Source of the DNA: Mermis nigrescens
Taxonomy: Eukaryota; Nematoda; Enoplea; Mermithida; Mermithidae
Direction of reading: 5' to 3'
DNA: 64,000 bases
NCBI GenBank assembly: GCA_036768485.1
Contig: JAVLUZ010000154.1
Location: 39,738,851 to 39,802,850 of the forward strand
The position numbers and the translations under genes were made by a program. How positions within the stretch are numbered: position 1 is the first letter of the stretch; each line of letters starts with the position of its first letter. Positions 27,403-37,112 of the stretch are shown piece after piece. The notes beneath the pieces are model-generated. The model was not told the DNA's origin. It searched no databases and saw only the letters and a program-made list of their open reading frames with translations.

Positions 27403-27667
27403 ACATGGGCAGCAAGAAAATTCTGAGGGGGTTCAAGATTTTTCAAAGGTTAAAAAATGGCCATAAAAGTGTTGGTATGGCGAAAAAACACAATTTTTTT
27501 GACATTTCTCATTGAGCACTATCTATTGGCATCGAAAAATTGCAAAAAAACGGAAAAATTATTAAAAATTGAATTTTGGGGGTGGGATATTTTGATTTCT
27601 GGGGAATATTTTAGCTATTTAGGGGGGGGGGTGTGCATACCCCTTTAAACCCCCACGCTCAGGTGTG
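27400..27667 (-). mobile_element. hAT-like MITE without matching flanks
   Basis: Termini CATACATGGGC and CTCAGGTGTG belong to the same family, but flanks GTCCGAAC and GTATACAC do not match. Either the duplication has decayed or the copy is recombinant. It sits at the RT/RNase H boundary of Gypsy-A. Confidence 0.85.
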
Positions 27668-27669
27668 GT

Positions 27670-28867
27670 ATACACAAAAGGTGTATATACTCGAAGTAGC
27701 ATGAAAGTGGCTTAGCTATCCTGGCGAGATCTTTCACAGACTACTTGAATCAATGTACAAGTCCAAGGAATTTTCGGACACTTTTCACATTTTTAAGCAT
27801 TGGAAAAGTGCAAACATCGGCAACTTTCAAAGGATCTAGTGTGATCCCGAATGAGCTAATTCTACTGCCTAAAAATTGCACTTTGCGATGAGCAAAATGG
27901 CACCTATCAGGCTTATTGTGCATCATTTAATGCCTTAGAAACTTTCTCTAGATCTTGTAGATGTTATGGGAAAGTTTGCAAATACACAATGATATTGTTG
28001 ATGTAGACTAGGCATTTATTTATAATTTAGTCCTGCTAGAGCTAATTCTATTTAGCGCTAAAAATTAGCTGTCGCATGTTTGAGACCAAAAGGTAGCACA
28101 TTGAATTTGTAGTGACCAACAGGGCAGATAAAAGCTGTTTTCTCCCATGATTCTTTTTCTAACAGAGATTTCCCAATAGCCTGATATCAGATCTTACAGA
28201 AAAATACGCTGCTGACCCAAGATCATTGAATAAATCTTTGATTTGAGGCAAAGGATAAACTTGGGTCTTAGTGACTTCATTTAAATGATGATAGTCTACA
28301 ACTGGGCGCAAGAAACCTTCCTTCTCTCCAATTAGAAATAATGGACTAACCAATGGGCTTGTAGGTAGACAAATCACTTTATCTGCTAGCATTTTGTTGA
28401 TGACTGCTTGCCTAGCTTTTCTACACAAATCTTCAAGCTGGCACATTTTTGAGACCAAAAGGTAGCACATTGAATTAGTAGCGACCAACAGGGCAGATAA
28501 AAGCTGTTTTCTCCCGTGATTCTTCATCTAACAGGATTTGCCAATAGCCTGATTTCAAATCTTACTGAGAAAAATATGCTGCTGATCCAAGAGCATTGAA
28601 ACAATCTTTGATTTGAGGCAAAGGATAACTCTGGGTCTTAGTGACTCCATTTAAATGACAATAGTCTACAACTGGGCATAAGAAACCATCCTTCTTTCCG
28701 ATCAGAAATAATGGACTAGCCCATGGGCTTGTAGTTGGATGCATCACTTTATCTGCTAGCATTTTGTTGATAACTGCTTGCATAGTTTTTCTACACAAAT
28801 GTTCAACGTGATACATTTTTCCTACAATAGGCGGACTATCACCTGTGTCAATATGATATGCACACAT
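27670..28867 (-). pseudogene. Gypsy-A reverse transcriptase relic
   Basis: Two frames carry the same RT N-terminal motifs (AVINKMLADKV, then SPLFLIG, PVVDY.HLN and TKTQ.YPLPQIKD) because of a 369-bp tandem duplication. Further downstream the YxDD active site appears as YINN in a frame with several stops. The gene cannot give an active RT. Confidence 0.85.
28081..28818 (-). repeat. 369-bp tandem duplication inside RT
   Basis: TGAGACCAAAAGGTAGCACA begins at 28081 and again at 28450. The following 369 bp are repeated with scattered substitutions. Each copy encodes the same RT segment, so the duplication post-dates insertion or arose at reverse transcription. Confidence 0.9.
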
Positions 28868-29165
28868 ACACCTATATTTAGGGCAAAAATGGAGTCGTAA
28901 TGCTGATATAGCTCATGAACTTGCTGTCGCTGATGGGCATTGATTACCCAGCCATTTAAGGCTTTATTGATGGATGCAAAAAGTTTGGGTGCCCAGTAGT
29001 CCAGGGTAACATGAGACACAATTTCAGCTTCGGTTTTAGGTAACCAAAAGATTCTCCAATATCTATGGTGATTGGTGATTTAGTCATATTACAGATGCAT
29101 AGGGGTAAAACAGGGACAGATGTGTCAACAATAGCTGGTGAAACAAACAGTGATTTGCTTAGCAT
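28822..29165 (-). pseudogene. Gypsy-A protease/RT linker
   Basis: Two overlapping frames contain VPVLPLCICNMT, ITIDIGESFGYL and INKALNGW.INAHQRQQ, the conserved stretch between protease and RT in Ty3/Gypsy polyproteins. A protease active site (DTG/DSG) was not found. Confidence 0.65.
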
Positions 29166-29261
29166 TAAGTCATTATTAGGTTAAAAAGTGCAACCTCAGC
29201 ATTTAATTGCCCACAGCAAACATATCCAGCAGTAGTTATGCGTGGTACCCTGGATCTGACG

Positions 29262-29432
29262 CTATGACATATACAATGGTTAAGGATATACAATGCTGTA
29301 AGATATACAACGCTATAAGATAGGCAATGGTAAAGGATATACAGTGCTATAACATATACAATGGTTAAGGATAGGCAATGGATAAGGATAGGCAATGCTT
29401 AAAGATATACAGTGGCTAAGGATAGGACATAG
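29262..29432 (+). repeat. Minisatellite, ~17-18 bp unit
   Basis: Imperfect repeats of GGATATACAATGGTTAA and variants (GGATAGGCAATGGATAA, AGATATACAATGCTGTA). At least nine units are visible. Confidence 0.85.
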
Positions 29433-29561
29433 TTGATGGGTGGAAGGGGTCAAAAGTGGCAGGGTGCCAAGCCTAAGTGTAAATTAAGCCTAAACCTAAA
29501 CTAAGTGTAAATTAATTGTGAGTGTAAACTAAGTTAATCCACATTTACTTTTTTTCAGGCG

Positions 29562-29980
29562 GCTGCCAGACTTTACACCAAAGCCGGCTTTGCACCAGGG
29601 CCCCCCTCAGGTAAGACTCTTCCACTGTTGGCGGCCTTGTCCAGGTGGGACAGCTTAAGGCGCCATGTGAGTGGGGCGCTGACCAACGCCGTTTTTTAAT
29701 TTTTATATAAAATAGTGTGAGTTATATGTTTGTCAACGATCAATGCTAAAATTATGCCACAAATTGACTAGTGCATAAAAGTTTCATTGAACAAGCCATA
29801 GTTTTAGGTGGTGGCAAAATAAGTGAAAAAGTCAAGTAAAATTTACGTTTATTGATTGAATGTAGTTGGGAGTGAGCAATGACCAAAAATATGTACCTAG
29901 GGAGACTCTGGCACAGGATCAACTCAAATCAAGTGCATAAGAATGTTTCTATAATATTGTTCACTGAGTTCCATTTAAAA
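29562..29980 (-). mobile_element. Polinton-related relic
   Basis: This block matches 46.99-47.45 kb in content and order. TTTTTTCAGGC, a GC-rich stretch, GTAAGAC, a CTTAAG motif and a T-run lie next to a shared CAATGCTAAAATT segment, which is the end of the small gene described in the next entry. The Polinton at 47 kb carries the same small gene, so this is a fragment of a related element. Confidence 0.6.
29700..29974 (-). pseudogene. Relic of the small NLW/NLY Polinton gene
   Basis: Read on the minus strand from the ATG at 29972-29974, the decayed frame begins MEL. It keeps SLGTYFW..LTPNY and later ALVNLWHNFSID in shifted frames. These match the counterparts in the genes at 47.13, 48.80 and 50.22 kb (for example the MNLWDNFSIEAK and FNLWEFLSPEAK segments). 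Function is unknown and it is broken by several stops and shifts. Confidence 0.6.
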
Positions 29981-30041
29981 AAAATTCAAATATTATTGTT
30001 TATAGACAACATCACAAGTATATCACTCCTGGAAATTTGGT

Positions 30042-30057
30042 GGCCCTTAAAAGGGCC
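30042..30057 (-). promoter_or_regulatory. Histone-mRNA-like 3' stem-loop (perfect stem)
   Basis: On the minus strand GGCCCT-TTTA-AGGGCC forms a six-pair stem with a four-base loop, preceded by CCCAAT and followed by ACCA. This is the layout of the replication-dependent histone mRNA 3' hairpin bound by SLBP. It lies about 50 bp after the stop of the minus-strand gene at 30108-30567. Confidence 0.6.
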
Positions 30058-30107
30058 ATTGGGTTTTAGGGTACAATATAAAAAATAAACGCCGCTAATT
30101 GCCATCT

Positions 30108-30567
30108 AGGCCATTGGATGAACCATCACCATGTCAAAATGGTCAGCCCATTTGGCCAAAACCATGCACATGGTATAGCAATTTGAATAATGGCGCTGGC
30201 TCCAGCTGATCAAATGACTGAATTCATTATCCAACACCCAGCGCAGCAAACCATCTGGTTGCCATTTGTGCAAAACAGCCCCATGGTCCAGCGTTAGCTG
30301 ACAATAGGCAATGAGGTCTGGCTGGCTAAGCGTAAATTAGGTGCAGTGGTGGGAGTCCATTTGCGCCAGCTCTTTGTAGATGCGCCACTCCACGTGCTTT
30401 ATAACATGCCCAAAATAGCACACATGCTTTAAAACCACTTCCTTGTCTATTTGAAAGCTAGAATATTTTCTCCAAAAATTTATGACTGAGACGGAAATAC
30501 AAAAAATAGGGTTATCCCTCAATTTAACTAGTCTGAAAGACCGGGAATAGACTTCCCAGTCCTTCAA
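30108..30567 (-). pseudogene. Unknown minus-strand gene with one internal stop
   Basis: A frame of 76 codons (30337-30567) continues past a TAA in the same frame for about 75 more codons to about 30108. The second half is convincingly protein-like (segments LIAYCQLTLDHGAVLHKW and HYSNCYTMCMVLAKWADHF), with more GC at third positions than the surroundings. No family was recognised. It ends just before a histone-type hairpin. It might be a virus- or Polinton-derived gene because a Polinton relic lies next to it. Confidence 0.5.
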
Positions 30568-30813
30568 AAGACTGGGAAGTGAAGGACTAGAAGTGGGTTA
30601 GTATAAATACAAATGTTTAAGTAAAATTTTAATTATCATGGAAATTTGCAATCTAATTGCCACCGCTGTTTGCAACCGCTCTATAGACCTCAAATTTATT
30701 GCTACATTGTGCGCTTAAAACATTAAATATTGCCCTGGCAAATTTCCTAGATTGAGCATTAAAATAAAATAACTAAAAGTGACAATTTTAATTTTCCGAT
30801 CTGGAAAAATTGT

Positions 30814-31158
30814 GTGCACTGCCACACAAAATTGAACAATGATGTGTGGCAAGTTTTTGCAAAAATCACAAAAACGCTACAAAAAAATTATCTTCAAATA
30901 AAAGTGAAAAATTTTTGTGTTCATAATTATATAGGATCTAATTGCATTGATCACCGAGTGAATTTATTGAAAGTTTATGAAGAATATCATTCAAAATGTA
31001 TTTACAAACCAGTACTTTTCCCGGAGTTCAAAATTTTCATGGAATCGCGTTACAGTTATTATTTTTTCTACTGGAAAATTTTTCATCACAGGATCGAAAA
31101 TATTGTCCAATTTGTACCACGCAAATATAATTGTTTGTTCAATGTTGAATACTTGTAG
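30814..31158 (+). CDS. Hypothetical protein, 114 aa
   Basis: An uninterrupted frame encodes a basic, aromatic-rich protein with no family I recognise. It lies between the two hairpin-ended broken genes. It could be a chance frame in AT-rich DNA, but its length and composition are somewhat better than background. Confidence 0.3.
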   Translation: MHCHTKLNNDVWQVFAKITKTLQKNYLQIKVKNFCVHNYIGSNCIDHRVNLLKVYEEYHSKCIYKPVLFPEFKIFMESRYSYYFFYWKIFHHRIENIVQFVPRKYNCLFNVEYL

Positions 31159-31237
31159 AATTGATTAAATTTTAGATGGAAACTACTATTTTGCTTACCA
31201 ACAATTTTTTATCCAAATAAAATTACTTTTAAAATAA

Positions 31238-31555
31238 TACACAAGGCGAGTCTATGATATTGAGGCCGACAAATTTGTGGGACTCAAAGGCATCAATTTC
31301 ACATGCTACGCATTCAATACTTGCAAAAAACTGCATAAAAAGGTCAATGCATTCAAACTGAAGGCATACTATAATGGCCAATATTTGCGTCTCAGCCAAG
31401 GCAATGCTTATACCGGCAAAACCAAATTAAGTATCAGCAAGCGTTTGAAGAAACTGGAAGTCAAATTGCCATCGGCTGAAAAACAAATTGAAGCTGATAA
31501 AAAGAATTACAATAATTTTGTTTATGTGTTGAAACAGATCAAAATGCTTGAATAA
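31238..31555 (+). CDS. Hypothetical Lys-rich protein, ~105 aa
   Basis: The frame is open from 31238 without an ATG at the start; an AG-ending T/A-rich stretch precedes it, so it could be the last exon of a spliced gene. The C-terminal half is highly charged with a heptad-like helix (KRLKKLEVKLPSAEKQIEAD) that may form a coiled coil. Third positions are GC-richer than neighbouring DNA. Function is unknown. Confidence 0.4.
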   Translation, partial: YTRRVYDIEADKFVGLKGINFTCYAFNTCKKLHKKVNAFKLKAYYNGQYLRLSQGNAYTGKTKLSISKRLKKLEVKLPSAEKQIEADKKNYNNFVYVLKQIKMLE

Positions 31556-32342
31556 CTTTATTATTTTGCTTGAGTAAAATAAAAAAAAACAAAATGCATC
31601 ACAAAATATGCAAGGGATATTTAATATTTGATCAAGCTAAGTGAATCGGAGAATTAAATGTGAATTGTAACTGTGCCAGTGCATGCGTAGTACTTAACCT
31701 ATGCAGTGCTTAGAACATGCTCTATTATAACTAGCATATTTTACGCGCTAGACGTTGAGTTGCGCATCTTGAACTGGAAAAATCTGGTATGCATGCACAT
31801 CTAGATCAAAAGGTGTGCGTTTTTCAATCAATTAAAAACAAAAAATGAGGAAAAACATATAGAGAAAAATAGTATATTTATATTTGATAATTTTTTTCAT
31901 TTATATTTTATATAATATTTATTTTTAAATATTGGCTAAACTGCAAAATGCCTCACTAATGAGGTTGGCGAGATTAAGACGTCGGACTTCAATCTTTTGC
32001 AAAAAGCCTTACCAACTGGTCAGAAGGACCGAGAAGTTGGCGAATAATCACAGCACTTAATTTTTCAACCTGTAGTGCATCAAAAGTACAGTATTACCAA
32101 ATGATTAAGCATATTAAAATATAGAAATTAAGATAACCCCCTGTAATACCATCAACAAATCATATAGGTTGGTGCTGAAAATTTTGTACTTCCCATTCCT
32201 TCAATTCTATTAAAAAGTGCATGCATAACAATAAAAACCTCTGCTTACCTCTGTAAATATATCAAAATTGCTTTGAGCAAAAGTATCAATTGTATAATTA
32301 ATGCAGCACTCATTGACCCCAATAGAGGGTTCATCAATATGA
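31556..32342. other. Unassigned sequence
   Basis: No gene recognised up to about 32310. The last 30-100 bp, in another frame, read as protein-like text (ALIDPNRGFINMITPQALL) before a stop, so the broken gene that follows may start earlier. Confidence 0.4.
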
Positions 32343-33480
32343 TCACGCCACAGGCATTGCTGGCATAAGCAGTGCTACCCAACAGTCCAGCACCAATCTG
32401 TAGCCGCCGGTCCATCAATGATAAACAATGACAATGAGGCCGAATCATTGACAGCTTATTTCGATGCTATGTTGCAGCAATACCTGCACCCCCAACAGCA
32501 GGTTGCCGATGGTAAAGTGCTGATGGCCATCAATGCTATGAGCGAGAACAATGAACCAATTGTCATAGAAATACTGATGCCTGGCATTGAACCGCCACAA
32601 GTGCAATGGGCGCCAATCATCCAAATGATAGATGCTGGTGTAACAGTGCCCTGGTGTGAGGCGCCTCAGGGCAACCTTTTAGTTGCTGCAGTCAATGAAG
32701 CCAATGTGTTTGGCCTCGTGCCGCCACCGATTGTTAGCCTTGACCAGCATACTTTGTTGGTAAGAAAAAATTTGTTACTCATTCAATATTATTTGGAAGA
32801 ATTAATTAGTAAAAATTTAGTATTAATTAAAAATTTAATACCCAAATGTATTGACTATTCACCACAATTCAATATTTGTTTAGAATCTAATATATAAAAA
32901 ATAATGCCTGTATTTATTTAGTAGCAAATTAACATGCATTAAAGATTTAATGCCGATTTAATTATTGCTAATCACAATTTACCATTTATATCAGTATTTA
33001 TTAAGAATTTAAATAAAAAAAATGTAATACCCGACTTTAGTATTTATTAGAAATTTAATACCCAGATTTATCGACTATTCATCACAAATTACCATTTATT
33101 CAGTATTTATTGAAAAAATATATATCAGAAAAAATTTATGTATTTATTTTCCATGCAAAACCCTTCTATTTTTAGGCCCGCATGAGCGCCCAGACATGGA
33201 TAATGGATTATCACTGCTAGAATAAGCAAAAACGCTACATGGGCAAGCAGTGTAAGCAAGCCGTGGGCATTTGCCTTGACCACCTGGACAAGGTGCTGAG
33301 TGGCCAGAAGCAAGACTGAATGCTCAGCATTTGCAAATTTTAAGCCCTGTATTTGTTGCGGGGACAACGGATTGAGGTGGCGAGGGTTGTTTGTGACTGG
33401 AAAAATAGCAACGGGGCCAACCAAAACCAGCCTAATGGAATGACAAATTTGCGCCAATTTGCCCTGCAACCATAAGCCAA
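32343..33480 (+). pseudogene. Unknown gene, probably two exons, decayed
   Basis: The first open part (ATG 32418) encodes an acidic, Gln/Pro-containing protein. At 32763 it meets GTAAGAAA, a good 5' splice site. A pyrimidine-rich CTTCTATTTTTAG ends at 33176, and the frame after it again reads as GC3-rich coding (KQCKQAVGICLDHLDKVLSG) but with in-frame stops. The ~413-bp intervening sequence is extremely AT-rich, as expected of an intron. No family was recognised. It ends next to a histone-type hairpin at 33536. Confidence 0.5.
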
Positions 33481-33520
33481 CAAGTGTTGCTGCAGCATTC
33501 AAGGTCAATTCTAACTGTAT

Positions 33521-34216
33521 CCTTAAATCCCATCAAGCCCTTTTAAGGGCCACCAAATTTCCAGGAGTGATTGACTTGCAACTTGCATACCTGAAATAAA
33601 AAAACATCACTAAAAATTGAGTTTGAAATCAATGACTAATAAAAAATGAATATTTTGGGGTTAAATTGAATATAGACTAAATAAAAATGGAGCTAATTGT
33701 AAAGAAGCTAACTTTTTATTATATCTTTTTATACGCTTGTGATATACCAAGCAGAATATTTTAGGAATTTCATGCTCGCGCTCTTGCATCATGCAAACCC
33801 ATGTAATTTAAGAAGTATTGAATCCCGAATTCTTATTACATTTAAAATGAACATCATCATGGAATTCTCGCAAATCGGAATTCCCCAAAATCACCTTAGT
33901 TCATGCAAGCAGAATCTTTGAATCACGCAATAGAATTCCCCAAAAAATGTAATAGGACCAACCTTAGCTCTTCTTAACTTTCCAAATCATCAAGCCGTTT
34001 TGTGCCAACTTATTCAGTAATATTATATAAGTACATCACATAATATGTTTTGGGGATCATTATTATTATTCATGCTGCTAGCTTTCTTGACGATTTGCAT
34101 TACTTTCTAAATATTCTCGTGTATTTTCTATAACCTTGTTTTTACCTGCATTTACATTACCATACGCATTTGATGACTTGTTAGATAAGCATCTCCCTGA
34201 GCCACCCTTCTTGACA
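33521..34216 (+). repeat. Gypsy-B left LTR (~695 bp)
   Basis: It matches 40502-41196 along its length, about 95% by eye. It ends at ACA immediately before the primer-binding site, while the right copy diverges at the same base. The left boundary is uncertain: homology begins at CCTTAAATCCC, upstream of any TG start, and includes the histone-type hairpin. Confidence 0.85.
33536..33551 (+). promoter_or_regulatory. Histone-mRNA-like 3' stem-loop (one base-pair lost)
   Basis: AGCCCT-TTTA-AGGGCC followed by ACCA. The first stem base is A instead of G, leaving five pairs. The same ~50-bp block occurs at 30027-30076 (inverted) and 40502-40550. Confidence 0.55.
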
Positions 34217-34217
34217 T

Positions 34218-34229
34218 TGGTGCATTAGC
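34218..34229 (+). promoter_or_regulatory. Gypsy-B primer-binding site, tRNA-Gly type
   Basis: TGGTGCATTAGC begins one base after the LTR end. The reverse complement of a typical metazoan tRNA-Gly 3' end begins TGGTGCATTGGC, an 11 of 12 match. The match ends there, so the tail has decayed or is specific to this lineage. Confidence 0.65.
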
Positions 34230-34479
34230 AAATTATTGTGAATTATAGTAACAAACTCGTGCTCTGTTGAGCAGTTCATTTTTCTCATTTGGTCGATGGA
34301 AAATTTTTCTATAGATTGATCCAATTGATATATTATTTTTTTGATAAAGTGTTTGTTCTGATAAATAATCCCGGATTGAATAATTTTTTTCTGACAATTA
34401 GCGATAATTTAGTCATTAGAATAGTACTATATTATATCCTGTTTCACCACTGATAATAATTCGATTTTGTAAAACTGTA

Positions 34480-35470
34480 TTGGATGAATTCGAGGAAATA
34501 ATAACAAAAGCAAAAGCCGAAAAGCAACCAGGTAAATTCAAATATCAAACTTGCTTAAGTAATATTAATCATGGTAACCCCAGTGAAAGTGAATCAATAA
34601 AATTGAATAGAAATCTTTCTAAATCGACCAACTCAAGTAGTCTTTTCAACAAAAGTGAGGAAATTCATAATTCTCATAAAAGTTCTGACCACAATAATAA
34701 TTTAGAATTAGATATTTCGAACGCTGATAACAATTATAATATGGACGCCAAAGCGATTGCTCTTCTGCAGCAGACTGTATCACAAATTCAGGAAGTTTAT
34801 GAGCAAAGACTCGTTTCATTTGTAGCGACCCCTCCCCTCGTTGCTTTTAGTGGAGATGGAGACCAAAGCTGGGGCAAATGGGAAAAGCAATTTAGTAATT
34901 TTGTGATTCTCGCTGGAGCTTCCCACTTTGATAGAAAAACCGCATTACTCTAGACTTATTTAAAAGGGGCTGCTCTAACTTTTTTCAGGATTTATGTCAA
35001 AGACAGCCAGCTCTTACCACATGGGATGAATTTTCTCATAGTTTTAAAACCTGATTCCCTGATAATCAACATATAGACATAAAACATGACCAGCTAGTCG
35101 CCAGATACCAATTACCCCACGAATCCGTCCTACAGTATGCTACATATATCCGTAGATTGGCTAAAAGAGCACAACCCGGTTGGACAGGTTATAAAGAAAA
35201 TCATTTTATCAAAAGTCATTTCATTTCTAAACTTTTGGCTGACCTATGAGTTTGGGTCCAAAATGCATCCCCAAAAACTTTTGAAGAAGCTGTTTCTGAG
35301 GCATATAAACAAGAAATTAATCAAACGGATGATAATCAGGCAGTCAATTTCTTGCAAACAGCAAATCCATCTGTCACCTTGTCAAATTCTGTTCCTGCCA
35401 ATTTTAGTTTCGCTAATTTAGGTAATTTCTTGAGACAAAATTCTGACTTATCCCCTATTATATGTGATTT
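34480..35470 (+). pseudogene. Gypsy-B gag (capsid region), broken
   Basis: The first frame (34480-34953) starts with ATG and has an Asn/Ser-rich N-terminus, then PPLVAFSGDGDQSWGKWEKQF, typical of Ty3/Gypsy capsid starts. It ends in a premature TAG. Matrix/capsid text continues in shifted frames to about 35470 (for example SVLQYATYIRRLAKRA and KTFEEAVSEAYKQEI). At least three lesions are visible. Product: the structural polyprotein forming the particle. Confidence 0.8.
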
Positions 35471-36430
35471 TCGATTTTATAATTTTTCTGTGGAACAACA
35501 AAGTGATGTTAGATCACGTCATTTTCACACAATTTGAGAATTTGAGTACATTTATGAGTATAACTAATGTTCCGCTGGTATTTGTTATGAGAATAAATAC
35601 AATAAATGATCACAATTCAATCAGCTTGCTCGAAATTTAGTCCATGTTTCATGTTATAACATGCCTACACTATGACAGTCGGTAAAAGCTGATGAACCTG
35701 CTCACCATTGAATAACATATTTCAGTGAAGTGAGGTTTTTTGAGATGAACTAAAGAACCACTGAACAGATTTTCATGAAATAAAGTGTTCTAGATAGACA
35801 ATTTCAAAATGAAACTATTTTACCAAAAAAGTATAGCTAGCTTATGTCTACAGTATGCTAGGCTCTAAAAAGTGCTCAAACTTTGCTTGGTCACTACAGT
35901 ATACAGATTAAGTTTCATATTTCGAAAAATAGCAAAATAGTTAGATATTTTTGTGCTCTTAATTTCACCCCTTTTTGTTTTTCGTGTTTTCGAATAGTTC
36001 GTCCTGCAATTCAAATTTAATTTTTTTCCAATATAGCTGCCCCCATAAGGTGTGCATTTTACTTGCGCTATGTTCCATATTTTTCAATGTTTAAGCACAT
36101 TTTAGGAAGCCCAAAAAAAGCTCGTTCAAACGATATCCTATTTGTCTGATTTACTAAAGAATTCCAGTTTTTTCAATATGGCCGCCAAGAAGGCTGTCTT
36201 ACTGTAGCTTTTGATGTTTTCAGCTATTTTTCTGTGAGTTTCTGACATATTTCAAAATTGTTTTCAGTAAATAGCTAGAAAATTTTATGTTCTTTCTAAT
36301 GAACTATTTCTCATGTTCTGAATCGTTCAAGTTCTTTCAGGGAAGTTCAAAAACCTCAAAATTATTCATTGTATGGTGAAAACGACGTGAGATATCAGAA
36401 AAAGCCTTTTTCAAAAACAACCTAGGCCTA
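35471..36430. other. Non-coding insert inside gag
   Basis: About 960 bp of AT-rich DNA separates the capsid region from the zinc knuckle, where related elements have only a short linker. No terminal repeats or target duplications were found, so its identity is unknown. It is probably a later insertion. Confidence 0.5.
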
Positions 36431-36439
36431 GGGGGCATT

Positions 36440-37110
36440 TCTTGAGATTCTAACATTATTTGTTATTTCTGCGGGAAAAGAGGACATAAGGAATCAGTTT
36501 GCAGAACAAAAATCAGGATGGAAGAAATGCGTGTTCAAAATAATTCCCAACTACCTCAAGTTTCTTGGAACCAAACTCGGATTAATCATGATAATTTCCA
36601 TAGACCCCCACCATCACAGTATTGTAATTTCAGTAGACCATTTCAGTCGGACTATCCGTATAGGTCCCGTGTGAGTGATCATTCAGGCCAAAATTATGTA
36701 CAAATGATGCAAACGGAGGATGAGGGATCCAATGAGTTAAGTCATTGGATTGAATATGAAAAAACTACGACCCCCTTAAATAGTGTCGATCCAGATCTCT
36801 CGAAGGTAAACTCGGAGTTTTTGATTTACCCTCCATGAGAACACTTTGTATTAAGTTGTCCGACCCTGCTAACGAAGAATTTTTAGGGAATCCTGCATCT
36901 CTGAAAAGTAGTGTAGAAGATGAGGTGGATGAAGGTAGTGAAAACTTTTTGTGTCAATCCCTGGGGTATAAAGATCCGCGGGAAGCTGTCCCCTCATGGA
37001 AATCCGTTAGCAGTGGTAAAAATATAAATGAATTCACCACAATTGTTCCATGCATGGTAAAGATGAGCAGAAATATGCGGTTCAGAATTTTAGTATTAGG
37101 AAGGATTTGA
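36440..37110 (+). pseudogene. Gypsy-B nucleocapsid region and gag tail
   Basis: A CCHC zinc knuckle with the C-X2-C-X4-H-X4-C spacing lies at 36461-36502 (CYFCGKRGHKESVC). It is followed by a 106-residue open frame rich in Asn, Gln and Arg, ending at 36838. A further frame (36835-37110) overlaps it by four bases and may be the shifted gag tail. The knuckle binds genomic RNA in retroelement particles. Confidence 0.75.
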
Positions 37111-37112
37111 GC

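Larger units (their letters stand above)
21376..29170 (-). mobile_element. Gypsy-A: decayed Ty3/Gypsy retroelement
   Basis: Read on the minus strand from 29.17 kb downward, the order is protease/RT linker, RT, RNase H, integrase zinc region, integrase core and C-terminus, then env-like fragments down to about 21.4 kb. Every domain is broken by stops and frameshifts. Key catalytic residues are lost, and five MITEs lie within its span. No LTR or gag was found. It is the oldest of the three Gypsy copies here. Confidence 0.8.

Noticed and set aside
29562..29980. Separate protein-coding exon between TTTTTTCAG and GTAAGAC
   Set aside because: Splice-like signals are present here and at 47.0 kb, but the intervening sequences differ and no shared reading frame could be seen.
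30042..30057. Bacterial-type intrinsic terminator
   Set aside because: A hairpin with a T-rich loop but no downstream U-run, in a eukaryotic context; the histone 3' hairpin layout fits better.
33125..33508. 127-codon minus-strand frame
   Set aside because: It lies antisense to a stretch that fits better as a plus-strand exon with a splice acceptor and GC3-rich codons, though the plus frame has stops, so this is not fully settled.
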